A stretch of DNA of 64,000 nt from SYAN01 sp964406345 (lineage in GTDB: Bacteria; Actinomycetota; Actinomycetes; Nanopelagicales; Nanopelagicaceae), in assembly GCA_964406345.1 (NCBI GenBank), contig CAYORK010000003.1, forward strand, positions 3,428 to 67,427, written 5' to 3'. The translations under genes were made by a program, and so were the position numbers. Below are positions 43,964-52,500 of this stretch, one piece after another. Each line of letters opens with the position of its first letter. Position 1 is the stretch's first letter. Below the pieces are notes generated by a model that was not told the origin of the DNA, made no database searches, and saw only the letters and a program-made list of their open reading frames with translations.

Positions 43964-44008
43964 TAAAACAGCACACTTGAGAATGCTGGAATCCTGCTGA
44001 GAGTGTGT
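43964..44008 (-). terminator. Possible terminator after the ABC permease gene
   Basis: On the minus strand CACACT (complement of 44002-44007) pairs with AGTGTG (complement of 43972-43977) around a 24-base partly self-complementary loop, and TTTTATCC follows. It lies between the permease stop and the NlpC/P60 start. The stem is short, so the call is tentative. Confidence 0.35.
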
Positions 44009-44015
44009 CGGGTTC

Positions 44016-44807
44016 CTAGTTGGCTACGTCACGTCTCTTGAAGAGAACCGATGCGATGATCGCGATCACGATGAGGAAGATCAGGGCATAACGCATCGAA
44101 TACTCGTAACTCAGATCCGCACTTCCACCCTGACCGATATTGCTCAGCTGAGTCCCAGGCATGTAATCGGCGAGCGAGCGGCGGACCGCGACGAGGATCG
44201 ACTCCACGATCAGGATCCAGATCACACCGATCGAGATGGAACTGATCGGTGAACGGAAGAGGAGTCCGAGGACCATACCGACGATGCCATAACCGATGGT
44301 TGCGAAAGAGACATTGAGGAAAGAGTTGACGGTGTCCCAGATCGCATCGGAGGTGAACCAAGCATCCGTCTCAACACGTGCTCGTGAGGAGAGTGCGTAG
44401 GAAAGGCCCATTCCGATCAATGCGGAGAAGATGACGACGATCAATGCGAAGAGTGACATGGCCAGGAACTTGCCAGCGAGGATCTTCATTCGTGATGGTT
44501 GTCTCACCAAGAGGTTTCGAAGCGTGCCGTAGGTGTACTCCTGTGCAGTCTGTGCAGCGAATACGCAGAGCGCAGCAAGTCCGAGGAGTCCTGCCGATTG
44601 CGAGAAGGTGAGTGCGAATCCAGAAGGAAGAGCGAGCATCTCTCGAGTGATCACTTGCCCTCGATCACCATTGCCGCCGGGATCATCGATCAAGAGATAG
44701 ATGACTGCAGTCACCATTGCGACCAATCCGCCGACTGCAAGAAGAGTTCCAAGAAGAAGGGTGGGTCTACGCAACTTCACCCACTCAGCAGAGAAGACAC
44801 GAAACAT
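44016..44807 (-). CDS. ABC-2 type transporter permease (BcrB/NatB-like)
   Basis: This 263-aa membrane protein has about six helices: residues 17-38, 65-85, 108-132, 160-183, 190-207 and a C-terminal one at 240-257. The N-terminal FSAEWVKLRRP and the EYTYGTLRNLLVRQPSR loop are typical of ABC-2 permeases that work with BcrA/CcmA-type ATPases. Export of a toxic amphiphile or lipid is inferred from the family. Its start abuts the ATPase gene stop, making a two-gene transporter next to a fused sensor-regulator gene. Confidence 0.88.
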   Translation of the reverse strand: MFRVFSAEWVKLRRPTLLLGTLLAVGGLVAMVTAVIYLLIDDPGGNGDRGQVITREMLALPSGFALTFSQSAGLLGLAALCVFAAQTAQEYTYGTLRNLLVRQPSRMKILAGKFLAMSLFALIVVIFSALIGMGLSYALSSRARVETDAWFTSDAIWDTVNSFLNVSFATIGYGIVGMVLGLLFRSPISSISIGVIWILIVESILVAVRRSLADYMPGTQLSNIGQGGSADLSYEYSMRYALIFLIVIAIIASVLFKRRDVAN

Positions 44808-45737
44808 CTACTTCCCCTCGCTCTCGGGATTGGAGCCAGATTCAGTCATCTCGAAGAAGGTCTCCTCGAGACTCGGTCGAAGTGGTGTGATCTCCGCAAG
44901 TGTGATGCCACGAGTGAAAGCAAGGCGGTTAATCTCGGCACCATAACTCTCACTCGCCATGATGTAGAGCTGATCACCTCTGACCTCACAGGCGTGACCT
45001 GCGGCCTCCGCGAGTTCTCTGACTATCTGCAATCCATGAGGCTCAACGGTTCGAAGGCGAATGTGTGGTTGCTGTTTCGCGAGGAGGTCTCGGGTCTTGC
45101 CGGAGAAGATCACCTCGCCTTCACGAAGGATGACGAGATGTTCACTGATCATCTCCAATTCGCTCAGTAGATGTGATGAGACGAAGACGGTGATCCCGCC
45201 ATCAGCAAGCCTTCGCAGCAGGTCTCGGACCTCTTGGATTCCTGCAGGATCGAGGCCATTGGTCGGTTCATCGAGGATCAACAACTTCGGATTAGGAAGG
45301 AGCGCGGCTGCGATACCAAGACGCTGCTTCATACCAAGCGAGTAAGTCTTGAACTTCGAGTCACCGCGATCGCCAAGCCCGACCAATTCCAAGAGTGAAG
45401 CGATGGAATCCGCAGAGTACCCACCGATGCGCGCCAAGACCTTGAGATTCTGAAAGCCAGTGAGTGCTGGATAGAAGGCCGGCCCCTCGATCATCGCACC
45501 TACATAAGAGAGGTATCGCTCTGGTTCCGAGATGGGGATATCTAGTACCTCACCACTGCCGCCCGTCGGTGAGATGAGTCCGAGGAGCATCCTGATCGTC
45601 GTGGTCTTTCCAGAACCATTGGGACCGACGAAGCCGCAGATCGTGCCGAGTGGGACTTCGAAGTTGGCATGTGAGAGCGCGTATCTCTCGCCATACTTCT
45701 TCGAGAGATCTCTTACGAGGAGGGCACGATTGCTCAT
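44808..45737 (-). CDS. ABC transporter ATP-binding protein (BcrA/CcmA-like)
   Basis: This 309-aa ATPase has every nucleotide motif intact: Walker A GFVGPNGSGKTTTIRML, signature YSLGMKQRLGIAAALL, Walker B LLILDEPTNGLDPAG and switch His VFVSSHLLSEL. A C-terminal regulatory extension (residues about 215-309) is typical of BcrA-type drug or lantibiotic transporters. It drives the permease encoded immediately downstream. Its complete motifs contrast with the degenerate ABC-like protein at 57680-59029. Confidence 0.93.
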   Translation of the reverse strand: MSNRALLVRDLSKKYGERYALSHANFEVPLGTICGFVGPNGSGKTTTIRMLLGLISPTGGSGEVLDIPISEPERYLSYVGAMIEGPAFYPALTGFQNLKVLARIGGYSADSIASLLELVGLGDRGDSKFKTYSLGMKQRLGIAAALLPNPKLLILDEPTNGLDPAGIQEVRDLLRRLADGGITVFVSSHLLSELEMISEHLVILREGEVIFSGKTRDLLAKQQPHIRLRTVEPHGLQIVRELAEAAGHACEVRGDQLYIMASESYGAEINRLAFTRGITLAEITPLRPSLEETFFEMTESGSNPESEGK

Positions 45738-45781
45738 GAGCGCAACCCTATCAATGGTGAAATCACTACGAGATTCTCCTG

Positions 45782-46771
45782 TTACTTGTTGAGGCCGAGA
45801 TACGTCAGTACTGCTAGGACTCGTCGATGATTCTCCGCTTCTACAGTAAGTCCCAACTTGCTCAAGATGCTTGATACATGTTTCTCCACCGATCCTTCGG
45901 TGATGTAGAGCGTCTTTGCGATACCAGCGTTCGACTTACCCTCTGCCATCAAAGCAAGGATCTCGCGTTCACGTTTGGAGAGCTCCGCAAGCTCTGGCCT
46001 TGCGACCTCATCAGCCATCGCTTCACGAACGGTCTTCTCACTTACCTTCCGTCGCTCTACCCATGACCTCAACTTCGCATCGATCGTGCCGTAGAAACCT
46101 CCAGAGAGGAGACCTTCGACCATACGTGCCATCGCTCCGGTATTGCGTGGGATGAGCCAGAGTGCGAGGAAGATGAGAATCACGCCAACGAGGATCGACC
46201 ACCAGGATTCGACGTTGTAGGTGAGGAAACCACGATCGACCTCGTCACCGATCTCTAGGCGTAACTGCCCGCTCGAACCGAAGAATTGGAATGAGCCGGA
46301 GAAGGTATCGCCGCCATCGATGATCTCGAAGGACCTATCGAAGCTAGAGAGGATCAAGACTCCCGTTCCAACGAGGATGATGAAAAGTCCACTCACTCCA
46401 AAGACGACGAGGATGAAGGAGAAGATGGACCACCCGAATGCGATGAATACATAGGCGATCGCCATCCAGCTGCGAAGTGATGTCACGCGCTCCTTGACGC
46501 CATCCCATGAGAAGAAGGGGTTCTGGAACCAGTTCGGGACCACCGGGAAGTCCGTAGCAAGGATCTTGTTGGTACGCCAGATCTCGAACTTTGCCACTCG
46601 CTCCATCAGGGTGAGGACGAAGAGAAAGACCAGTATCGCCAATGGGATCAAGGTGAAACTGTTGAATCCGATCATCACCACCGTGAAGAGTGCGATCGAG
46701 ACTGGAAGTGAGATGAAGAGGTAGACCACTTCGCGTAGTCGTTGGATGATCGATCTTCCAAAGGATTTCAT
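45782..46771 (-). CDS. Membrane sensor domain fused directly to a LuxR-type DNA-binding domain
   Basis: This 329-aa protein combines two modules normally on separate proteins. Residues about 15-225 resemble the putative-sensor domain of actinobacterial histidine kinases: paired helices YLFISLPVSIALFTVVMIGF / LIPLAILVFLFVLTLMERVAKFE and a second pair after FSWDGVKERVTSLRSW. The C-terminal 65 residues are a LuxR/NarL helix-turn-helix: LSKREREILALMAEGKSNAGIAKTLYITEGSVEKHVSSILSKLGL. Histidine kinase and receiver domains are absent. It probably regulates the adjacent ABC transporter from the membrane; this is inferred from position. Confidence 0.8.
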   Translation of the reverse strand: MKSFGRSIIQRLREVVYLFISLPVSIALFTVVMIGFNSFTLIPLAILVFLFVLTLMERVAKFEIWRTNKILATDFPVVPNWFQNPFFSWDGVKERVTSLRSWMAIAYVFIAFGWSIFSFILVVFGVSGLFIILVGTGVLILSSFDRSFEIIDGGDTFSGSFQFFGSSGQLRLEIGDEVDRGFLTYNVESWWSILVGVILIFLALWLIPRNTGAMARMVEGLLSGGFYGTIDAKLRSWVERRKVSEKTVREAMADEVARPELAELSKREREILALMAEGKSNAGIAKTLYITEGSVEKHVSSILSKLGLTVEAENHRRVLAVLTYLGLNK

Positions 46772-46839
46772 GGACGGAATTCTTCCTGCTCCATACGCAT
46801 TCCGATCACGGTGCTAGCAGGTGTTTCTCGCTTTGTGAC

Positions 46840-47694
46840 TCAAACTAGGGCTAACACCAAGAGTATGAGTGAGACAAGAGAGAGGTATGTGATCGAATCG
46901 TGAAAGACACGGATCGCAGCCTTCTCCACCTTCGATACTTCACCTCGCATCCGAGTGAGTGAACGGAGGAAGAAGAGATTGATGAGTGTGATCGCAAGAT
47001 GAGCCCATAACGGCGCTGAGAGCGAGAGGAGAAGGAGATAGGAAGTGATCACCATGAAAGTGGTGTGCATCCACATCTGCCAGACGACTGTCCCCATCGG
47101 AGCCACGACCGGGAGCATCGGGACACCTGCGCGCGCGTAATCCTCTTTGTACTTCACAGCAAGGGCCCAAAAGTGTGGTGGCGTCCAGAAGAAGATCAAG
47201 AGAAAGAACCACCATGCTGGAGCAGCCAAGGAATTACTCACAGCCGCCCAACCGATCAGGACCGGAATGCAACCGGCAATCCCTCCCCAGACGATGTTCT
47301 GTGGTGTCCTTCGCTTGAGTAGCAACGTGTAAGCGAAGACATAGAAGGCGATCGCGGAGACCGTCAATGCCGTAGCGAGTGGATTGGTAAAGACCCAGAA
47401 GATGGCAAGCGAGAGGATCGAGATCGCGAATGCGAAGGCAAGTGCTCGCTCCTCACTCACCTGTTCATTGACGATCGGCCGCTTCGAGGTACGACCCATC
47501 AATTGATCGATGTCGCTCTCGATCACCATATTGAAGGCATTGGCAGCACCTGCTGCCAAAGTCCCGCCGACAAGGGTCGCGATCGCCACATCCCACGGAG
47601 GTAGACCATCGGCGGCCAGGAAGAGTGATGGCACTGTGGTCACGAGGAGAAGCTCGACCACACGCAACTTCATCAGCGCGATGTAGGGCTTCAC
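46840..47694 (-). CDS. ctaB: Protoheme IX farnesyltransferase (heme O synthase)
   Basis: This UbiA-family membrane enzyme (284 aa) farnesylates heme B for heme-copper oxidases. The start GTG at 47694 gives VKPYIALMKLRVVELLLVTTVPSLFLA, matching the family N-terminus; an ATG 72 bases upstream would overlap the divergent gene. Key motifs are NAFNMVIESDIDQLMGRTSKRP (first Asp motif), YTLLLKRRTPQNIVWGGIAGCIPVLIGWAA and WTPPHFWALAVKYKEDYARAGVPMLPVVA. A TACGCT box lies eight bases before the GTG. Oxidase and ctaA genes are not in the window. Confidence 0.95.
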   Translation of the reverse strand: MKPYIALMKLRVVELLLVTTVPSLFLAADGLPPWDVAIATLVGGTLAAGAANAFNMVIESDIDQLMGRTSKRPIVNEQVSEERALAFAFAISILSLAIFWVFTNPLATALTVSAIAFYVFAYTLLLKRRTPQNIVWGGIAGCIPVLIGWAAVSNSLAAPAWWFFLLIFFWTPPHFWALAVKYKEDYARAGVPMLPVVAPMGTVVWQMWMHTTFMVITSYLLLLSLSAPLWAHLAITLINLFFLRSLTRMRGEVSKVEKAAIRVFHDSITYLSLVSLILLVLALV

Positions 47695-47702
47695 AATCGG
47701 TG

Positions 47703-47729
47703 AGCGTACCCAAGTTGCTCGGTTAGGGT
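47703..47729. promoter_or_regulatory. Divergent leaderless-type promoters of ctaB and the propeller gene
   Basis: On the plus strand TAGGGT (47724-47729) ends six bases before the GTG at 47736. On the minus strand TACGCT (complement of 47703-47708) ends eight bases before the ctaB GTG at 47694. The 41-base intergenic region leaves no room for ordinary leaders. Confidence 0.45.
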
Positions 47730-47735
47730 AGGCGC

Positions 47736-48824
47736 GTGCGATTGATAACGAAGTCGATTGCGACACTTCTCACTTCTCTTCTCATCTTGATCACAGCACC
47801 GGCCCATGCCGAGGAGAAGAGCATCGCCGATCGCAACATGAGACTTGTGAAGACCATCACTGGAGACATCGCCCCAAAATCGGTCCGAGCATCAGGAGAT
47901 GGGCTCGTCAGTGCGCACAACATGATGTATCGCCACTCAGTGACGATCTACGATGCAAGGACGATGGAATTGAAGGTGACGGTTCCGGATCGAGTGAGGC
48001 TCAGTGACTTCGGTTTCTCAAGATTCCCCTCCGAAGTCCGAGGCGCCCCTGTCGAAGGTACCTACTCACCTGATGGCAAATACCTCTATGTCACCAACTA
48101 TGCGATGTATGGACCGGGTTTCACCAAGGAGGGCACCGATACCTGCAAACCCTCCGATGGCTACGACCGAGCCTTCCTCTATCGGATAGAGCTGGAGAGA
48201 TTCACCATCGACAAGGTCTATCGCGTTGGCGTCGTTCCTAAGGTGGTCGAGATTTCGAACGACAATCGCTTCATCTTGGTATCGAATTGGTGCTCATACG
48301 ATGTATCGATCATCTCCACAGAGGTAGGTCGCGTCGTGAAGACCGTCCCTATCGGGCGTTATCCGCGAGGGATCGCTATCTCTTCCGATTCTCGCTTCGG
48401 TTATGTCGCAGAGATGGGTGGCTCCGCCATCCATCGAATCGATCTCGCGGACTTCTCGACCACGCGGATCCAAATCGGTTCGAATCCGCGAGCACTCCAA
48501 CTCTCTGCAGATGACTCCACGCTCTACGCGACTCTCAATCTCTCTGGTCAAGTCGTAGCACTCGACCTCGCTTCGCAGAAGGTGATCAAGCGCGTGAGGA
48601 CCGGATCAGCCGCGCGAAGCCTTGTCCTTTCAGATGATGGCAGCGCTCTCTTCGTCGTCAACTACGGCAGTGGGACTCTGGCGAAAGTCGGGACGAGTGA
48701 TTTCAAAGTTCTCGAGAAGAAGAAGGTCTGCAAGGAGCCGATCGGAGTCACCTTCGAGAAGAGCTTCGATAGGACATGGGTCGCTTGTTACGGCGGCGCA
48801 ATCAAAGTCTTCGACAATCGCTGA
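47736..48824 (+). CDS. Secreted YVTN-type beta-propeller protein
   Basis: This 362-aa protein has a signal peptide (MRLITKSIATLLTSLLILITAPAHA). The rest is made of propeller blades with the YVTN-family pattern: GKYLYVTNYAMYG, RFILVSNWCSYDVSIIST, PRGIAISSDSRFGYVAEMGGSAIHRID, PRALQLSADDSTLYATLNLSGQVVALDLAS and ARSLVLSDDGSALFVVNYGSGTLAKV. No catalytic residues are evident. The start is GTG at 47736, leaderless by the TAGGGT box. The role is unknown; binding or scaffolding outside the cell is inferred. Confidence 0.8.
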   Translation: MRLITKSIATLLTSLLILITAPAHAEEKSIADRNMRLVKTITGDIAPKSVRASGDGLVSAHNMMYRHSVTIYDARTMELKVTVPDRVRLSDFGFSRFPSEVRGAPVEGTYSPDGKYLYVTNYAMYGPGFTKEGTDTCKPSDGYDRAFLYRIELERFTIDKVYRVGVVPKVVEISNDNRFILVSNWCSYDVSIISTEVGRVVKTVPIGRYPRGIAISSDSRFGYVAEMGGSAIHRIDLADFSTTRIQIGSNPRALQLSADDSTLYATLNLSGQVVALDLASQKVIKRVRTGSAARSLVLSDDGSALFVVNYGSGTLAKVGTSDFKVLEKKKVCKEPIGVTFEKSFDRTWVACYGGAIKVFDNR

Positions 48825-48838
48825 CCTCGATCACTTCG

Positions 48839-50175
48839 TCATTGAGAGACGATGACTACCTTCGGAGCCGCTAGAGAGGCGACCATGCGATCGATGGAGG
48901 CTCGAGCCCGCTCGGTCGCGCTGTAGTACTTCGGAATTCGATCCGCGAGGACCGCGAAGACCAACTCCTTCTCACCAGCGGTGATGTAGCCGGCAAGACT
49001 TACCGTTCCATTGACCCATCCCGTCTTCGCCCTGANNNNNNNNNNNNNNNNNNNNNNNNNNNNNNNNNNNNNNNNNNNNNNNNNNNNNNNNNNNNNNNNN
49101 NNNNNNNNNNNNNNNNNNNNNNNNNNNNNNNNNNNGTGATGTAGCCGGCAAGACTTACCGTTCCATTGACCCATCCCGTCTTCGCCCTGATCAAGCCGAC
49201 AGCGTTCGGCGCAGTCTTCTTGTATCTCGTCTTCAAAGTCCCGGTCTTCCCACTCTTCGGCAGTCCCTCGTATATCGCGGCATATTCCGGCAAATCTCTG
49301 ATCGCCGTAAGTAGTGAGACCACAGTTCGTGCCGTCACACGATTCTCTTTCGAGAGTCCACTTCCATCCTTGATCACAAGTCCATCGATACCGATGGTCT
49401 TCGATAGGAGCGCATCCTGAAATGTCTGTTGCAGACCCTTTGCGTTCTTCTTGTACCCATGTGCCACTGCAGCATGTTCAGCCAACCGTTGCGAGAGTCT
49501 GTTGTCACTAAAGAGGACCGCGAACTTCACCATCTCATTCACAGAGGGAGAGAGGATCTGATATGTCTGCTCGAAGGCGAGCGACTCTGCCTGACTCTTG
49601 GTCACAGGGGTGAATGTCAATCTGACGTTGCGCTCTTTGAAGATCGCAGTCAGGCCTGCAAGGTCACTTGGATAGAGACCGGAGTAGAAGATCTCGCGCT
49701 TTATCCTCACTCCTGCCTTCAATTCATCCTTCGGCAGATTCTTCAAGATGAGATCAGGCGCATATGCCGGCCCGTACTTGGTCGAGACGCTTCGATACAT
49801 CGTCAGCCATGGATCCTTTTGACCCATGATCACGAGAGAGGTACTCGACTCCATGGTGTGGACAGAGGTCACGAATTGCCTGCTGCCACCCAGATAGGTG
49901 AGCGCTGTGAATGAGGTAAGGATCTTCAGGACGGATGCCGGGATGCTGGGCGAATCGGGTCGATTTCGATGCAATTCACTTTGATTGTTGGGGTCGAGAA
50001 CGAGGATCGCAGGATCGGCAAGGGATTTCGAACTCGCTTGCTTGAGGAACTTCTTCGGCACACAACTAGCTGCAGTGACCTGACAGGACTGGGTCGGCTC
50101 AAGTTCGATCGCAAGGACTGGGGATGAGGAGAAGGTAAGGGCAACGAGAGCTACGAAAGTCAGTGCTCTACGCAT
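48839..50175 (-). CDS. dacB: D-alanyl-D-alanine carboxypeptidase/endopeptidase, PBP4 (S13) family, interrupted by an assembly gap
   Basis: This extracytoplasmic penicillin-binding protein has a signal peptide (MRRALTFVALVALTFSSSPVLA from the ATG at 50175, preceded by AGAAGGAGG). Active-site motifs of family S13 are present: SxxK in IPASVLKILTS, SxN in LFSDNRLSQRL, and KTG in IRAKTGWVNGT. A 100-N gap at 49036-49135 breaks the frame, but the same 55 bases stand on both sides. Removing one copy plus the Ns (155 bases) leaves exactly 394 codons that read through to TAG/TGA-bounded ...APKVVIVSQ. The gene is therefore intact, about 393 aa. Confidence 0.9.
48981..49035 (+). repeat. Left copy of 55-bp duplication flanking the gap
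   Basis: These 55 bases (GTGATGTAGCC...CGCCCTGA) are identical to 49136-49190 immediately right of the Ns. They encode part of dacB around the KTG motif. It is the overlap of two contig ends that was not merged, not a biological repeat. Confidence 0.95.
49036..49135. other. Assembly gap of exactly 100 N
   Basis: A run of 100 undetermined bases, a scaffolder's default length. Both flanks are the same 55-mer, so the true gap is most likely negative in length (an overlap). Confidence 0.98.
49136..49190 (+). repeat. Right copy of 55-bp duplication flanking the gap
   Basis: Identical to 48981-49035. Reading on from either copy gives a consistent dacB protein, which supports collapsing them into one. 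Confidence 0.95.
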
Positions 50176-50252
50176 CACGCCTCCTTCTCGACCCATCACG
50201 ACTCTGTTCGTACCCAAGTCACACCCAATTCACACCCATCGAAAAACGACTA

Positions 50253-50258
50253 TAGGGT
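50253..50258 (+). promoter_or_regulatory. -10-like box TAGGGT of the deacetylase gene
   Basis: TAGGGT ends seven bases before the ATG at 50266, giving a leaderless arrangement. A GTG at 50257 lies in frame but would overlap this box and lengthens the protein by only three residues. Confidence 0.45.
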
Positions 50259-50265
50259 GAGCAGT

Positions 50266-51369
50266 ATGCGCACGGGATATCTCTATCACGAGATTTTCGG
50301 TTGGCACGATACCGGCACATATACCGGTGACATGCCTTCTGACCCGGGTGTCGGCTTACAGCCCTATGTGAACTATGAGAATGCCGACACGAAACGTCGC
50401 ATCCATGAATTGATCGTCGTCTCAGGATTGATCGAGCATCTGGAGCGAATCACACCTCGCCCTGCTCGTGATGAGGAATTGCTTCTCGTACACACCAGAG
50501 AACATTTGGATCGTATAAAGAAGGAATCAGCTTCGACCTACGGCGGAGATGGCGGAGATGGCACTACTCCCTTCGCTCGTGGAGGATTCGAGATCGCGGC
50601 ACTTGCTGCCGGCGGTGCGATCGAGATGATGGATGCAGTGATCCGAGGCAGCGTGAGAAATGGTTACGCATTGATCAGGCCTCCTGGACATCACGCGATC
50701 CGAGAACGAGGGATGGGTTATTGCATCTTCTCCAACATGGCGATCGCTGTAATGGCAGCAAAAGAGAGACATGGCAAGGATCTACGGGTCGCAGTGATCG
50801 ATTGGGATGTCCATCATGGCAACGGGACCGAATCGATCTTCATCGGTGATCCTTCTGTCTTGACCATCTCGCTCCATCAAGATCGTCTCTATCCTCATGA
50901 GACGGGAGATATCGATGTGCGTGGTGCAGGGGGTAGCAACATCAACATCCCACTCCCGCCAGGTACGGGTAAAGGTGGGTACCGCTACGCGATGCGCGAA
51001 GTGATCCAACCAGCGCTCGATAGATTCAAGCCTGATCTCATCGCAGTAGCTTCCGGTTTCGATTCTTCAGTCTTCGATCCGCTGGGGAGGATGTTGCTTA
51101 CCGCCGAGGGATATCGAGAGATGACTGAGATCTTGATGGAGAGTGCGGATTCTCTCTGCCAAGGTCGATTGATGGCGACCCATGAAGGTGGATACAACGC
51201 CACCTATTCCCCTTTCTGTGGTCTCTTCGTCCTTCAAGAACTCTCTGGGATCAAGAAACTCGATGACCCCTTCAACCATGCCGATGAGTATCCGGGCCAT
51301 GAGTTGAAGGTCCATGAGAAAAGTGTCATCGATCGAGCAGCGTTGATGGTGCCTGAGATCCTGCGATGA
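50266..51369 (+). CDS. Class II histone-deacetylase-like / acetylpolyamine amidohydrolase family protein
   Basis: This zinc-dependent deacetylase (about 367 aa) shows the arginase-deacetylase signatures: ALIRPPGHHAIRERGMGYCIFSN (tandem His), VIDWDVHHGNGTESIF (Asp-x-His metal ligands), VASGFDSSVFDPLGRM (second metal Asp) and THEGGYN near the C-terminus. Bacterial members remove acetyl groups from small amines or proteins; the substrate here is unknown. It overlaps the SpoU methyltransferase gene by four bases. Confidence 0.92.
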   Translation: MRTGYLYHEIFGWHDTGTYTGDMPSDPGVGLQPYVNYENADTKRRIHELIVVSGLIEHLERITPRPARDEELLLVHTREHLDRIKKESASTYGGDGGDGTTPFARGGFEIAALAAGGAIEMMDAVIRGSVRNGYALIRPPGHHAIRERGMGYCIFSNMAIAVMAAKERHGKDLRVAVIDWDVHHGNGTESIFIGDPSVLTISLHQDRLYPHETGDIDVRGAGGSNINIPLPPGTGKGGYRYAMREVIQPALDRFKPDLIAVASGFDSSVFDPLGRMLLTAEGYREMTEILMESADSLCQGRLMATHEGGYNATYSPFCGLFVLQELSGIKKLDDPFNHADEYPGHELKVHEKSVIDRAALMVPEILR

Positions 51370-52001
51370 CCGAAGCGGAGATCGGGCCCGGCGAGTTCTA
51401 TCCCGTCGTCGGTGTAGGTCCACACCCGAAACCGTGGCCCGAAGACTCGAGGCTCGACCCAGAACTTCTTGAGAACGGGGATCGTCGCAATGTCGTCGAT
51501 CGCTATCGCTATTGGAAAGTCGAGGAGATCGTCGCCGACCTCGACACTCGCCGCTCACCCTTGCATATCGCGATCGAGAATTGGCAACACGATCTCAATA
51601 TCGGCTCCATCGTAAGGACAGCGAACGCATTCAACGTCTCAGCCGTGCACATAGTGGGCAAGAGGGATTGGAATCGACGTGGTGCGATGGTCACCGATAA
51701 GTACCTCACCGTCATCCACCATCCTGATGTAGAGGATCTTCGGCGTTGGTGTGGTGATCATCAATTGACTCTCATCGGTATCGACAACGTCGAAGGTTCA
51801 CTACCACTCGAGAGCGCAGAGTTACCTAGAGATGTCGTCATGCTCTTCGGACAGGAGGGAGCTGGGATGTCAGAGGAAGGTAAGGCTGCCTGCTCAGTCC
51901 TCTATGAGATCGCACAATATGGATCGACGAGATCGATGAACGCTGCTGCAGCTGGCGCTATCGCGATGTACCACTGGGGTTTGCAACACCTAAAGCAGTA
52001 A
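51366..52001 (+). CDS. SpoU/TrmH-family RNA 2'-O-methyltransferase
   Basis: This 211-aa SPOUT methyltransferase has the knot signatures ENWQHDLNIGSIVRTANAFNVSAVHIVGK (motif 1, with N and R), VVMLFGQEGAGMSEEGKAACS (motif 2) and YEIAQYGSTRSMNAAAAGAIAMYHW (motif 3). It probably methylates tRNA or rRNA; the target nucleotide cannot be told. The ATG overlaps the deacetylase stop. Its last 44 bases overlap the 3' end of the convergent phosphatase gene on the other strand. Confidence 0.92.
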   Translation: MTEAEIGPGEFYPVVGVGPHPKPWPEDSRLDPELLENGDRRNVVDRYRYWKVEEIVADLDTRRSPLHIAIENWQHDLNIGSIVRTANAFNVSAVHIVGKRDWNRRGAMVTDKYLTVIHHPDVEDLRRWCGDHQLTLIGIDNVEGSLPLESAELPRDVVMLFGQEGAGMSEEGKAACSVLYEIAQYGSTRSMNAAAAGAIAMYHWGLQHLKQ

Positions 52002-52479
52002 GAAGCCCATCGATCGAACGTTCGACCATTCCAAGGACTGATTCGAATGCTTCATCATCTTTACCGTAGGGGTCTGGAACTTCCCTAAAGTCATCGGATA
52101 GATCGAAGTCGCGGAGATAGAAGACCTTCGCATGATGATCCGGCTTTGAGATCGCAAGGACATTCGAAAGATTCTCTGAGTCCATCACAAGGATGAGGTC
52201 TGCCCGTTCTATCCGCTCCGCCGTGGTCTGTGATGCGAAATGTGTATATGAATAGCCAGCGCGCTCCCATACTCGCTTCGATGGAGGGTTGGGGCCTTGA
52301 CCGATGTGCCACGAGGAGGTCCCAGAACTCGTCACGACGATCTCTTTCGATTCGATCTCTCGTGCGCGCGTTGCAAGGACTGCTGCAGCCATCGGTGATC
52401 TACAGATGTTCCCGAGACAGACCATCATGACCTCGATCGGGTCACGGTTCTTCAGATATGAGAGATCAGGAAGCGACAT
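51958..52479 (-). CDS. Low-molecular-weight protein-tyrosine phosphatase
   Basis: This 173-aa enzyme carries the P-loop VMMVCLGNICRSPMA (CxxxxxR with Cys about residue 21) and the general-acid loop EVPDPYGKDDEAFE. It follows the LMW-PTP fold. An arsenate reductase role is less likely because the P-loop is the PTP type with a DPYG acid loop. Actinobacterial homologues act on host or envelope-regulatory phosphotyrosines; no kinase is adjacent here. Its 3' end overlaps the SpoU gene by 44 coding bases. Confidence 0.92.
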   Translation of the reverse strand: MSLPDLSYLKNRDPIEVMMVCLGNICRSPMAAAVLATRAREIESKEIVVTSSGTSSWHIGQGPNPPSKRVWERAGYSYTHFASQTTAERIERADLILVMDSENLSNVLAISKPDHHAKVFYLRDFDLSDDFREVPDPYGKDDEAFESVLGMVERSIDGLLTALGVANPSGTSR

Positions 52480-52500
52480 CAGCGGTCACGATCGAGGTAA

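Noticed and set aside
43922..44015. c-di-AMP (ydaO-type) riboswitch upstream of the NlpC/P60 gene
   Set aside because: Such genes often have one in actinobacteria, but the space is only 94 bases and none of the conserved core was recognisable.
48839..50217. dacB as a pseudogene with a frameshift or an insertion
   Set aside because: The break coincides with the Ns, and the duplicated 55-mer explains the frame change. Collapsing it restores one intact gene.
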